DNA of 64,000 nucleotides, from NCBI RefSeq assembly GCF_022259695.1, contig NZ_CP092099.1:232471-296470 (forward strand). Reading direction: 5' to 3'. The notes below the pieces were generated by a model. The model had not been told where the DNA came from. It saw only the letters and a list, made by a program, of their open reading frames with translations, and searched no databases. A program made the position numbers and the translations under genes. This stretch comes from Flaviramulus sp. BrNp1-15. GTDB taxonomy: Bacteria; Bacteroidota; Bacteroidia; Flavobacteriales; Flavobacteriaceae. Shown here one piece after another: positions 1 through 7,392 of the stretch (the first letter of the stretch is position 1; every line of letters starts with the position of its first letter).

Positions 1-414
1 TCTATTGTCTGTATATGTTGAACGCTGTCCAAAAGTTGCTCTTATACGATTAGTAATATCGTAAGATATATAAGCGTCTTGAAGATAATTTGATGTAGTA
101 TTTCCATCCTCTGAAGTACCACTTAAATCAAAAGCAAATCTATATTTAAATCGCTCATTTTTTAAGTTTCCTGCTATACGAAATCTTGCACGACGCAATC
201 TAAAACGATTAACAGAACTATTGTCAACTCCTTCTGTGTAATGTTTTATTTCTAAGTAGGGTTGTATATAACCTGTTAGCTTCATTCTATAGCCATCATC
301 GTTAGTAAAATTTAGCCCTTCCCCAAATTTATACGTGTCTAATTTTATAGTTTGTGCTTGCATTGAAGCACTCATCAATAAAACTCCAAAAAGAAAAATA
401 TTTTTAATCTTCAT
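1..414 (-). CDS. OprO/OprP-like outer-membrane porin, N-terminal part (cut by window edge)
   Basis: The reading frame starts at an ATG at 414 and runs off the left edge after 138 codons. It was read directly from the sequence. It opens with a signal peptide (MKIKNIFLFGVLLMSASMQAQ, cleavage near residue 21). The next segments alternate polar and hydrophobic residues as in a beta-barrel (GYIQPYLEIKHY, NRFRLRRARFRIAG, KYRFAFDLSG), and the RFRLRRARF-type strand is typical of phosphate-selective porin O/P family proteins of Bacteroidota. The start lies 11 bases downstream of the iadA stop on the same strand, so it is probably the last gene of the dcuC-iadA operon. It could give outer-membrane passage to the solutes carried by DcuC. 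The substrate cannot be told from the sequence. Confidence 0.7.
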   Translation of the reverse strand, partial: MKIKNIFLFGVLLMSASMQAQTIKLDTYKFGEGLNFTNDDGYRMKLTGYIQPYLEIKHYTEGVDNSSVNRFRLRRARFRIAGNLKNERFKYRFAFDLSGTSEDGNTTSNYLQDAYISYDITNRIRATFGQRSTYTDNR

Positions 415-425
415 ATTATTTAATA

Positions 426-1571
426 CTATGATTCGAAATTTCCTTTAACAATAACTTCTTTATTACTCATCATTTGCTTTCCTCTTGCAAAAACATCTGT
501 TAATTCCAGATTTTCAGTAAAGCAGCATAAATCTGCATCACTCCCAACTTCAATTCTTCCCTTTTGTTTCAACCCTAAATTAATAGCTGGATTTACAGTT
601 ATTAGTTTAAAAGCATCTTCAATAGATATTCCTCCTTTTTTAATTAGGTGTATTACTTCTTCCAGATTTTTATCTATTGGCGCTTTTTTAGTTCCTACAG
701 GATTACCATTTTCATCAAACTTTGTTAATCCTGCATGACCATCTGAACTAAAGGTGATGTTATCAATTTTTACACCTTTTTCAAGCGCATATAAAACTGA
801 CTCGTAAGGATCTATATATTTAGAAGCTCCTGTTGTTATATCAATCATTCCTCCTAGTTTGGCAAACTCAATAGCTTGTTCAAATAGCTCTTTACTTCTT
901 CCTACATGTGTTGGTGAAATATGTTCTATTGGGAATTCATATTTGTTTACCAATTCGAATAACACATCCATTTTTGTACTTAAATTTCCCAGATGCACAT
1001 GTAGTATTCCTTTTTTGTTTGCAATAAGCCCTCCTACTCTAACGTCTCTAAGTTTTCTTAATAGCTCTAGAGCTGTTGGATAAGACGAACGAATATCACT
1101 TATGGCTATTTTACAACCTAAAACCTTATCTATAAAGAGCATTTCTGCTTGGATACTGTCTGTAATTGTTACAGTATCCAAGCCGTAATACCCACAAAGC
1201 ATATATGCTGAAATGCCTTCACCTTCTAATGCTTTGGCTTTGCTATAAAGAGCTCTAATATTTCTTGCAGTTCCATCTGTTCCTAGTAAGCCCATAACTG
1301 TTGTTGTACCACAAGAAATTAATTCGCTTAAATTTACTTCTGGTGTCATAGATGAAAATCCATCTTTTCCGCCTGCTCCAGTAATGTGAATGTGTTGATC
1401 TATTAATCCTGGAGTTACAATTTTTCCTTTTACATCCCAAACCTTCACTTCATTTTTAAAATGATCTAGATTGTTTGCAATAGCTACAATTTTTTCGCCA
1501 GCAATTAGAATATCTTTTTTTCCTATGTGTTTAGGAGTATATAGTTCTGTATTTTTTATTAATGTAATCAT
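426..1571 (-). CDS. iadA: Isoaspartyl dipeptidase (beta-aspartyl dipeptidase)
   Basis: Binuclear-metal amidohydrolase that cleaves isoaspartyl (beta-Asp-X) dipeptides left by turnover of damaged proteins. With the ATG at 1571 (381 aa) all six active-site residues are found at a constant offset of 8 from E. coli IadA numbering: H60 and H62 (HIH), K154 (bridging carbamate Lys), H193 (HVH), H222 (THVG) and D277 (SSDGHAG). This makes the call firm. A longer frame would use a TTG at 1583 inside the end of the upstream gene; I prefer the ATG, 4 bases after the dcuC stop. It is therefore translationally close to the dicarboxylate carrier, suggesting salvage of beta-aspartyl peptides with aspartate or dicarboxylate handling. 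A second isoaspartyl-cleaving enzyme of a different fold is at 38867-39916. Confidence 0.93.
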   Translation of the reverse strand: MITLIKNTELYTPKHIGKKDILIAGEKIVAIANNLDHFKNEVKVWDVKGKIVTPGLIDQHIHITGAGGKDGFSSMTPEVNLSELISCGTTTVMGLLGTDGTARNIRALYSKAKALEGEGISAYMLCGYYGLDTVTITDSIQAEMLFIDKVLGCKIAISDIRSSYPTALELLRKLRDVRVGGLIANKKGILHVHLGNLSTKMDVLFELVNKYEFPIEHISPTHVGRSKELFEQAIEFAKLGGMIDITTGASKYIDPYESVLYALEKGVKIDNITFSSDGHAGLTKFDENGNPVGTKKAPIDKNLEEVIHLIKKGGISIEDAFKLITVNPAINLGLKQKGRIEVGSDADLCCFTENLELTDVFARGKQMMSNKEVIVKGNFES

Positions 1572-1575
1572 ATGG

Positions 1576-2937
1576 TTATACAAAATGGTAAAGCAACATA
1601 ACTAACAAGGCTATGGCTAATGGAATTAAATTTCTTTTTACAATTTCTAAGGTTGAAACCTTGGCGATTTCGGCTGTGGCAATAATTACTCCCGCCACTG
1701 GAGATACTGTTCTACCCATGGATGCTGAGAGTTGCATAGGCAATAACATTTGTGTGCTTTCTACCCCTAACTGTTTTGCGATTTTTGGAACTAATGGACC
1801 AAATGCAAAAAAGGATGCATTACCACTTCCCATGAGCATAGATGCTAAAAATATCATCACCGTCATTACAACACCAATGCCTACAGCTCCAAAACCAATA
1901 TTTTGAGATAAGTCTAGAAGACCATCAATAAACCCTAAACTAATAAGCCCTTTTGCAAAAATGTCTGCTGTTATTATAAGTGTAACTACAGTTTTAAAAA
2001 TATTACCCATACCATTCCAAAATGTTTGTAATGAGTTAAATACTTCTTTTATGTTTTTTGTTCTAATAAACTCACAAATCAACGCTATAAATAAACTAAT
2101 AAACATTGCTGTGGTTGTATCTAAAGAAATCGGTACACTAAACAGATTAAATATCTTAGAAAAGACTATTAAAAGAATAATTGGTAGAATTGGTATTACG
2201 GCATAAATCAAAGGGGCTTTAAATTCTTTTTTTTCAATTTCATGTACCTCCTTATCAACTCCATTTTTTTTGTCGTAATAGCGATTTACAAAGTAATAAG
2301 TAATCATCATTATGAAGCTTAATGGCAATACTAATGGTATTTGATAGTTTAAGAAAAATAGAACTGTATCTATTTCTGCTATACTAGTAGCTCTAGCTGT
2401 TATAGCCGAAGCTGGACCAATTCCAAAAGCCGTAGTTGCAGTAATTACTGAAACAGCAGAGAGTCTACTAACTCCTAGATTTACTAAAATTGGAAACATT
2501 GAAGCCATTAAAAGCAGGCCTAATCCAGCAGCAGAAGGTATTGCTGTAAATAGCAATTGCCCTATTGGAATTACTAATGATGCAGCTATGTAAGGTTTCT
2601 TTTTAAAAAAACTTAAGGGTTTCATAGCTACATAAACAAGTGTGTCTGAAGCTCCTATTTTATCTATATAAGCAACAAAGCCACCTATAGCCATAATCAT
2701 TAAGCCAACACCTGCATTAGTTTTACTAAATGATTCTTTTATATATCTAAACAAATCAAACCCAGAAAATCCTGTTGAGTCTTTAAGTTCTGGTAAATTA
2801 TAATTTAAAATTTGAGCTATAATTAGCATCAGTAAACCTGAAACCAATAATACTGCATGAGGATTAAACCTTTTAAGTAAAAGTCTTCCTGCAATAAATA
2901 CAAATAACAGTGATATTATAGCTCCTAGATAATTCAT
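1576..2937 (-). CDS. dcuC: DcuC-family C4-dicarboxylate transporter
   Basis: A 453-residue inner-membrane carrier with about 12 hydrophobic segments and almost no soluble domain. The length and the conserved stretches match the DcuC family: GVGLMIMAIGGFVAYIDKIG near residue 75, IPSAAGLGLLL near 133, TTAFGIGPASAITARATS near 168, and the C-terminal MGSGNASFFAFGPL. Members exchange or export succinate, fumarate, malate or aspartate. It sits between a lamin-tail lipoprotein gene (20 bases upstream) and iadA (4 bases downstream). The direction of transport and exact substrate are inferred only; in a heterotroph with iadA alongside, uptake of aspartate or another C4 acid is plausible. Confidence 0.82.
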   Translation of the reverse strand: MNYLGAIISLLFVFIAGRLLLKRFNPHAVLLVSGLLMLIIAQILNYNLPELKDSTGFSGFDLFRYIKESFSKTNAGVGLMIMAIGGFVAYIDKIGASDTLVYVAMKPLSFFKKKPYIAASLVIPIGQLLFTAIPSAAGLGLLLMASMFPILVNLGVSRLSAVSVITATTAFGIGPASAITARATSIAEIDTVLFFLNYQIPLVLPLSFIMMITYYFVNRYYDKKNGVDKEVHEIEKKEFKAPLIYAVIPILPIILLIVFSKIFNLFSVPISLDTTTAMFISLFIALICEFIRTKNIKEVFNSLQTFWNGMGNIFKTVVTLIITADIFAKGLISLGFIDGLLDLSQNIGFGAVGIGVVMTVMIFLASMLMGSGNASFFAFGPLVPKIAKQLGVESTQMLLPMQLSASMGRTVSPVAGVIIATAEIAKVSTLEIVKRNLIPLAIALLVMLLYHFV

Positions 2938-2957
2938 TTAAACCTAAATGTAAATAA

Positions 2958-3977
2958 TTAAAATGATGAACCGTCTAACTTTGTACCTGGAGAAAATAAA
3001 GTACCATTAGCTTCAGCAATTCCTGAATGCTGTTCAAACTCTCCTGTTAAGTCTGGATTTCTGGTATAAGATTCGTTTGGATTGTTAGATAACGCTTCAA
3101 CATCAAAAGTTAAAACAACATTTCCTGATGCGTCTTCAATGGTCATAAAATCATCAGAGTTACTCATGTTTAATAACCCATCTGACGCCGTTTGTATAAT
3201 AGCTCCACCAAACGTCCCTGTTGGTGTACCTCCACCAAAAACTACAATAACTCCATTTGATGGAACAATGGTTCCTGAAGGAAACTCGTGTCTTGGTGTT
3301 CCTGAAGCTAAAGCAGTTGCATCAAAAATTTTGTATCCACTTAAGTCTAACTCTGGTCCTGAATTAAAAAACTCTATAAATTCATCTTCATTGGCATCTC
3401 TAGCACCATCACCATTTGCATCACCTGTTAAATCTCCCTCAGGATCGTAAAGAACCTCATTGATTAAAAAACCTAACCATGGGCAACCATTATTCTGAAT
3501 TGCTCCTGCCTCATTTGGACATTCATCATTTGCGTCTAAAACACCATCAGAATCTGAATCTGAATCATCATCCAAAACAGAAATCGTTATTTCAGTACTA
3601 GAGAGAAGAAGTACATTTTGTACATTACCAATGTTTATCACTAGTGTTTCTACGCCTTCAACATTTTCATCTTGCAGCCCAGTAAATATTACACTTCCTG
3701 ATTTGTTTCCTTTATTAATTGTAATTTCTGAAGCACTAACCGAATAATCACTTGATTGTGTTGCAGTACCGGAAATTGAAAGAGGTATTACAATTTGCTG
3801 AGAAGCTGAAGAATTTAAGGTTGCTGTTAAAGTAACTGTGCCACTATCTTCACTTAAATCTGTATTGCTTGTCGTTAATTCAAATGACGGTAATATATCA
3901 TCGGTCGTACATGCGAAAATGGAGGTTATTAAAAAAATATAAACCAATCCTTTTTCTAATATGATTTTTGGATTCAT
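2958..3977 (-). CDS. Lipoprotein with Calx-beta and lamin-tail domains
   Basis: A 339-residue predicted lipoprotein. The signal ends in a lipobox (LITSIFAC, Cys23) followed by TTDD, an acidic context compatible with surface export in Bacteroidota. Residues about 30-135 look like a Calx-beta/immunoglobulin-like domain (DLSEDSGTVTLTATL, ETLVINIG). A short DSDSDGVLDANDECPNEAG segment is a thrombospondin type-3-like calcium motif. Residues about 168-330 are a lamin-tail domain (INEVLYDPEGDLTGDANGDG, DEFIEFFNSG, LDLSGYKIFD, VVFGGGTPTG). The last domain is clearly paralogous to that of the next gene upstream. There is no T9SS tail, so anchoring is by lipid. Function is unknown; lamin-tail domains are often found on surface-exposed proteins. 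Confidence 0.75.
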   Translation of the reverse strand: MNPKIILEKGLVYIFLITSIFACTTDDILPSFELTTSNTDLSEDSGTVTLTATLNSSASQQIVIPLSISGTATQSSDYSVSASEITINKGNKSGSVIFTGLQDENVEGVETLVINIGNVQNVLLLSSTEITISVLDDDSDSDSDGVLDANDECPNEAGAIQNNGCPWLGFLINEVLYDPEGDLTGDANGDGARDANEDEFIEFFNSGPELDLSGYKIFDATALASGTPRHEFPSGTIVPSNGVIVVFGGGTPTGTFGGAIIQTASDGLLNMSNSDDFMTIEDASGNVVLTFDVEALSNNPNESYTRNPDLTGEFEQHSGIAEANGTLFSPGTKLDGSSF

Positions 3978-3999
3978 TATAAAATTAGTTTAGTAAGTC

Positions 4000-5664
4000 T
4001 TATTTAATTATTAGTTTAGTTGTTAATATGTTGTTGTTTTCCAGTATTTTAAGTAAATACATTCCAGTTTTTAGCGAATTAACATTTAACTTATTTGAGC
4101 TTAATTGGGTGTTTAACACTTCTCTTCCTGTTAAATCAAACATTGAAATATGTTTTTCTTCAGATGTTTGAGATTTTATGTTTACATACCCTGCGGTTAC
4201 TGGGTTAGGATAAATTGATAGCTTGTTTTCTGAAAAACTATTAGTTGATAATATTGCGCCGCTTGCAAGTGCTCCTGGTGAAAACAATAAACTAGCATTG
4301 GCGTCTGTATGTAAGGAAAAACTACCTGTGATATCTGGGTCTCTAGTTACAGATTGATTATCAGACAAACTAACTCCTGCAGAAGAACTATTAAAAACAA
4401 CAACTTCATCATCTAAAGTATTTCTAACCGTAACAATATCTCCGCCATTTGAAAAATTTAATTCACCTTCTGATGCTGTTTGTACTATTGCGCTTCCAAA
4501 GCTTCCTGTTGGTGTTCCTCCACCAAAAACAACCAACATGCTATTTGCAGGAATTATTGTTAATGCGGGAAATGTATGCCTTAATGCTACAGCATCAGAG
4601 ATTGTATACCCACTAATATCTAAAGAAGAACCTGAATTGTTAACCAACTCTATAAACTCGTCATCTAATGCATCTCTTATACCATCTCCATTTGCATCGC
4701 CTGTAATATCACCCGCCGGATCAAATAACACTTCATTTATAATTAAAGGAATACAACCAGGACTATCAATATCTCTTGACAAATCACACACACCTCCATC
4801 TGCAATATCACTAACTGTAATAGTAATATCTGTTCCTTCAGGGATGTTTGTAACGGTTATTGTGCCAGTAACAGTAGATGTAGGATTATCTCCTCCTACT
4901 GTTCCATCTGTTGCATTTACAGTAAATGTATTTCCGTTATTTCCTCCTGAAAAACCTAATGTAGCAGTATATGTATCATCAGTAGCTCCTGATGCTGTGG
5001 TATCACAAACAGCTGAACTATCTACCAATGCAGTTCCACAAGTGGGAGTCCATCCGGAACCTGACCCTAATGGATATGTTCCTCCTAAACCATTAAGATA
5101 AGCTTCTATTCCTGAGCCACCGTTGCAAGCTGTTTCTCCATCAAGTGAATTTTTACCACTATAATCCCAATGTGTTTCATTCCACGTTCCATTATCAGGC
5201 ACTCCAGACTTTCTTGATACTACGGAGTCATCATGTTCCCATATAGTATCAGTATCTGCATCTGTTTCAGTTTTTCCAAATTGACTTACAATAATACCAT
5301 TTAAAACTATTTGATAGCCATCATCTCCATTTGTGGAAGTAGCTACCACTAACGTGTTACTTGCACTAAAAGTTATGGAAGGAAATTCTGCTTGCATTAA
5401 AGCTATATCTCTAACGATATAAAGAAATTTATCGCTCTGAACCCCAAATCCAGATATGTCAATTTGATTATCTGCCCAAGACGCTCCATTTAACATATAA
5501 TTCATTACTACTTCGGTTGAAAAGTCAACAGTACCATCAACATATAATTCTACTGTTTTTACAAATGGTGATGAGCAGTCTGATTCTATAACTTTGGTAA
5601 TTGTTACATTTTGAGAGAAACCACCTAAAGACACTAATAAAAATAAAAATGAGAGCTTTTTCAT
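4000..5664 (-). CDS. Secreted lamin-tail protein with T9SS type A sorting domain
   Basis: I use the ATG at 5664 (554 aa), because residues from there form a clean signal peptide (MKKLSFLFLLVSLGGFSQ); an ATG 27 bases upstream only adds a polar leader. After an N-terminal beta-rich domain and an Ig-like domain (GNTFTVNATDG, GTITVTNIPEG), a lamin-tail domain covers about residues 310-475 (INEVLFDPAGDITGDANGDG, DEFIELVNNSG, LDISGYTISD, VVFGGGTPTG). The end is a type IX secretion signal (SIYPNPV, ISMFDLTGREV, LKTGMYLLKI, LIIK). It is the first gene of the probable operon running into dcuC and iadA, with a TAAATTTG -7 element and a direct-repeat site upstream. The substrate is unknown. Confidence 0.8.
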   Translation of the reverse strand: MKKLSFLFLLVSLGGFSQNVTITKVIESDCSSPFVKTVELYVDGTVDFSTEVVMNYMLNGASWADNQIDISGFGVQSDKFLYIVRDIALMQAEFPSITFSASNTLVVATSTNGDDGYQIVLNGIIVSQFGKTETDADTDTIWEHDDSVVSRKSGVPDNGTWNETHWDYSGKNSLDGETACNGGSGIEAYLNGLGGTYPLGSGSGWTPTCGTALVDSSAVCDTTASGATDDTYTATLGFSGGNNGNTFTVNATDGTVGGDNPTSTVTGTITVTNIPEGTDITITVSDIADGGVCDLSRDIDSPGCIPLIINEVLFDPAGDITGDANGDGIRDALDDEFIELVNNSGSSLDISGYTISDAVALRHTFPALTIIPANSMLVVFGGGTPTGSFGSAIVQTASEGELNFSNGGDIVTVRNTLDDEVVVFNSSSAGVSLSDNQSVTRDPDITGSFSLHTDANASLLFSPGALASGAILSTNSFSENKLSIYPNPVTAGYVNIKSQTSEEKHISMFDLTGREVLNTQLSSNKLNVNSLKTGMYLLKILENNNILTTKLIIK

Positions 5665-5688
5665 AATATTTAGTTTGGTTTGGTTTTT

Positions 5689-5696
5689 CAAATTTA
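5689..5696 (-). promoter_or_regulatory. Bacteroidota-type -7 element (TAnnTTTG) of the lamin-tail/dcuC/iadA operon
   Basis: On the minus strand this reads TAAATTTG, a perfect match to the TAnnTTTG element. It lies about 25 bases before the ATG at 5664. No convincing -33 TTTG element is seen, which fits dependence on an activator bound at the repeat just upstream. Confidence 0.45.
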
Positions 5697-5719
5697 AAGG
5701 ATGAAAAAGCGAAGAGTAG

Positions 5720-5751
5720 ATACCAGTTGTATTAAAATTTTAATACCAATT
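5720..5751 (+). promoter_or_regulatory. Paired ATACCA[A/G]TT direct repeat, candidate MocR-type operator
   Basis: ATACCAGTT at 5720-5728 and ATACCAATT at 5743-5751 are direct repeats 23 bp apart. They flank the perfect palindrome GTATTAAAATTTTAATAC (5729-5746). They lie upstream of the -7 element of the lamin-tail operon, where an activator would bind, and just after the end of the MocR-like gene. An equivalent pair with the same 23-bp spacing overlaps the start of that gene. Confidence 0.45.
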
Positions 5752-5779
5752 ATTTAATTGTAAAATTTTTTTTTAAAAC

Positions 5780-7279
5780 TCATATAAATTTATTCATTCG
5801 TTCAACTTTCTGTTTTAATATATTGGGTCTTACAGAAGCATATCCTAAAATTAAACCTTTTTGTTTAGGCTTACCTATATAACATTTGCTTAAGGAAAAT
5901 ACAGTAATATTGTGTGCTTTCAATTCTTGAATTATTCTTTTTTCATCATCTGGATTAACATCTTTATTAAAAAGGGATAACAGATGAAAACTTGAGAAGG
6001 GCTTATTTTGAATGTACATGTTTTTACTTTTAGCATCAAAGGTTGAAATAAACAAATCATGTCTATGCTTACCAATTTCAATACTATTCTTTAAATGTTG
6101 AAATAAATAATTCTTCTCTATAAACTGATTCATAACCACCTGAATAGAAGGTGTTACAAAACGATGCGAATGTTCTTGTAGCGCTCTAACAGATTTTATT
6201 AAATATTTAGGTAAAATCATATAACCTAGGCGTATTGAAGGATGCAATAACCGGTTAAATGTACCCATGTAAATAGTTCTATCTTCTGTATCTAAACTAA
6301 AAATTGTTGGAATACTTTCTAGTGAATTTGCTATTTCATTTTCATAATCGTTCTCTATAATTAAAGCTCTATTTTTTGATGCCCATTGTAATACTTCCTG
6401 CCTTCTTGTTAAACTCATTTTAATACCTAAAGGATAATGATTAGATGGTGTTACATGAATTATTTTTGCTTGCTTATCTTTTATATAATTCATTTGATTT
6501 ATACTAATTCCTTCATCATCTAAATCTATTGGAATTAAATTTGCTTCTGAACTTTTAAAAACAGAATGTACATTGGGGAAAATCGGGTTTTCTAAAACTA
6601 CAGAATCTCCTTTATCTATTAATGTATTGGCTATAAGATATAAAGATTGTAAAGAGCCAGAAACAATAACAATTTGTTCGTAATCACATTTAATATTTCT
6701 ACTAATGTTTAAATAATTACATATACTTTTCTTTAATTCTTCAAGTCCTGCCGAATGTGAATAGGATAAGCTTGAAGATTTTATATGTCGCCAATACGTA
6801 TTTAAAATTTTTTTCCATTGGTTAACAGGAAAAACATCAATAGGAGGTAACCCAGGTCTAAAAGCTAAATTACTATCATGAGGTCTATTTAATAAGGTTA
6901 CATTTTTTAAATAAGAAACTCCCTTTTTAGATATTTTAGGATATAAGCTTTCGTTTATTTTTACATTATTATCAATGTCTTTTTTATTTGTCTTAGAGTT
7001 ATCATAATTAACTTTATTTCCAGAACCTGCTTTGGATATAATTAATTTTTCCAGTTGAAGAAGCTCGTAAGATTTATTTATTGTTGTTCGAGATAATTTT
7101 AATTCCTGTGCCAAAACTCGTGTTGAAGGCAATAACCAATCATGCGGTATTTCGTTATTTAAAACACATGTTTTAATAGCGCGATACAATACAATGTACT
7201 TGTTAAAAGGCTTTATTTTTTTCTGAATATTGTACTCTTTTTCGATTCTACTTATAACAAATTTGTAATTGGTATTCAT
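5780..7279 (-). CDS. MocR-type regulator (GntR wHTH + aminotransferase-like domain) lacking the PLP lysine
   Basis: A 499-residue two-domain regulator. Residues about 25-92 form a GntR-type winged helix (WLLPSTRVLAQELKLSRTTI, YELLQLEKLI, SGNKV). Residues about 138-499 are a fold-type I aminotransferase-like domain (RPGLPPIDVFP, YSHSAGLEELKKSI, VSGSLQSLYLI, HVTPSNHYPLG, TFNRLLHPSIRLGYM). In the MocR reference GabR the coenzyme is held by D279 and the Schiff-base lysine K312. Here the aligned positions, at the same 33-residue spacing, are N310 (IENDY, codon AAC) and R343 (TFNR, codon CGG). It may therefore not bind PLP as an aldimine. It is divergent from the DASS transporter gene and upstream of the lamin-tail operon on the same strand. 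The ATG at 7279 is the only usable start. Confidence 0.88.
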   Translation of the reverse strand: MNTNYKFVISRIEKEYNIQKKIKPFNKYIVLYRAIKTCVLNNEIPHDWLLPSTRVLAQELKLSRTTINKSYELLQLEKLIISKAGSGNKVNYDNSKTNKKDIDNNVKINESLYPKISKKGVSYLKNVTLLNRPHDSNLAFRPGLPPIDVFPVNQWKKILNTYWRHIKSSSLSYSHSAGLEELKKSICNYLNISRNIKCDYEQIVIVSGSLQSLYLIANTLIDKGDSVVLENPIFPNVHSVFKSSEANLIPIDLDDEGISINQMNYIKDKQAKIIHVTPSNHYPLGIKMSLTRRQEVLQWASKNRALIIENDYENEIANSLESIPTIFSLDTEDRTIYMGTFNRLLHPSIRLGYMILPKYLIKSVRALQEHSHRFVTPSIQVVMNQFIEKNYLFQHLKNSIEIGKHRHDLFISTFDAKSKNMYIQNKPFSSFHLLSLFNKDVNPDDEKRIIQELKAHNITVFSLSKCYIGKPKQKGLILGYASVRPNILKQKVERMNKFI

Positions 7280-7298
7280 ATTTTATAAAAATTGGTAC
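7267..7298 (-). promoter_or_regulatory. Paired TACCAATT direct repeat at the MocR-like gene start
   Basis: Read on the minus strand, GTACCAATT and ATACCAATT are direct repeats 23 bp apart. The second overlaps codons 2-4 of the regulator gene. Motif and spacing are the same as at 5720-5751, consistent with autoregulation. Confidence 0.4.
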
Positions 7299-7337
7299 TA
7301 TAAAAATAAACTAAACAAGTCTTAAATTTACTCACTT

Positions 7338-7378
7338 TAGGTAATTAATTTTCCTAATTAAATTGAAAAACCTAATTA
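7338..7378. promoter_or_regulatory. CCTAATTA repeats in the divergent MocR-like/DASS intergenic region
   Basis: CCTAATTA occurs at 7353-7360 and 7371-7378 (18 bp apart). An inverted partial copy (TAGGTAATTA) starts at 7338. The cluster ends 15 bases before the DASS transporter ATG, where a repressor or activator site would be expected. Confidence 0.35.
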
Positions 7379-7392
7379 TAACTAACTAATCT

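Noticed and set aside
1571-1583. TTG start four codons upstream of the iadA ATG
   Set aside because: It would overlap the dcuC end; the ATG at 1571 gives a normal N-terminus (MITLIKN) and the same numbering offset to E. coli IadA.
5729-5746. Perfect palindrome GTATTAAAATTTTAATAC as a terminator of the MocR-like gene
   Set aside because: All A/T except the outer pair, so the stem would be weak; it fits better as part of the operator between the two ATACCA sites. A weak terminator role cannot be excluded.
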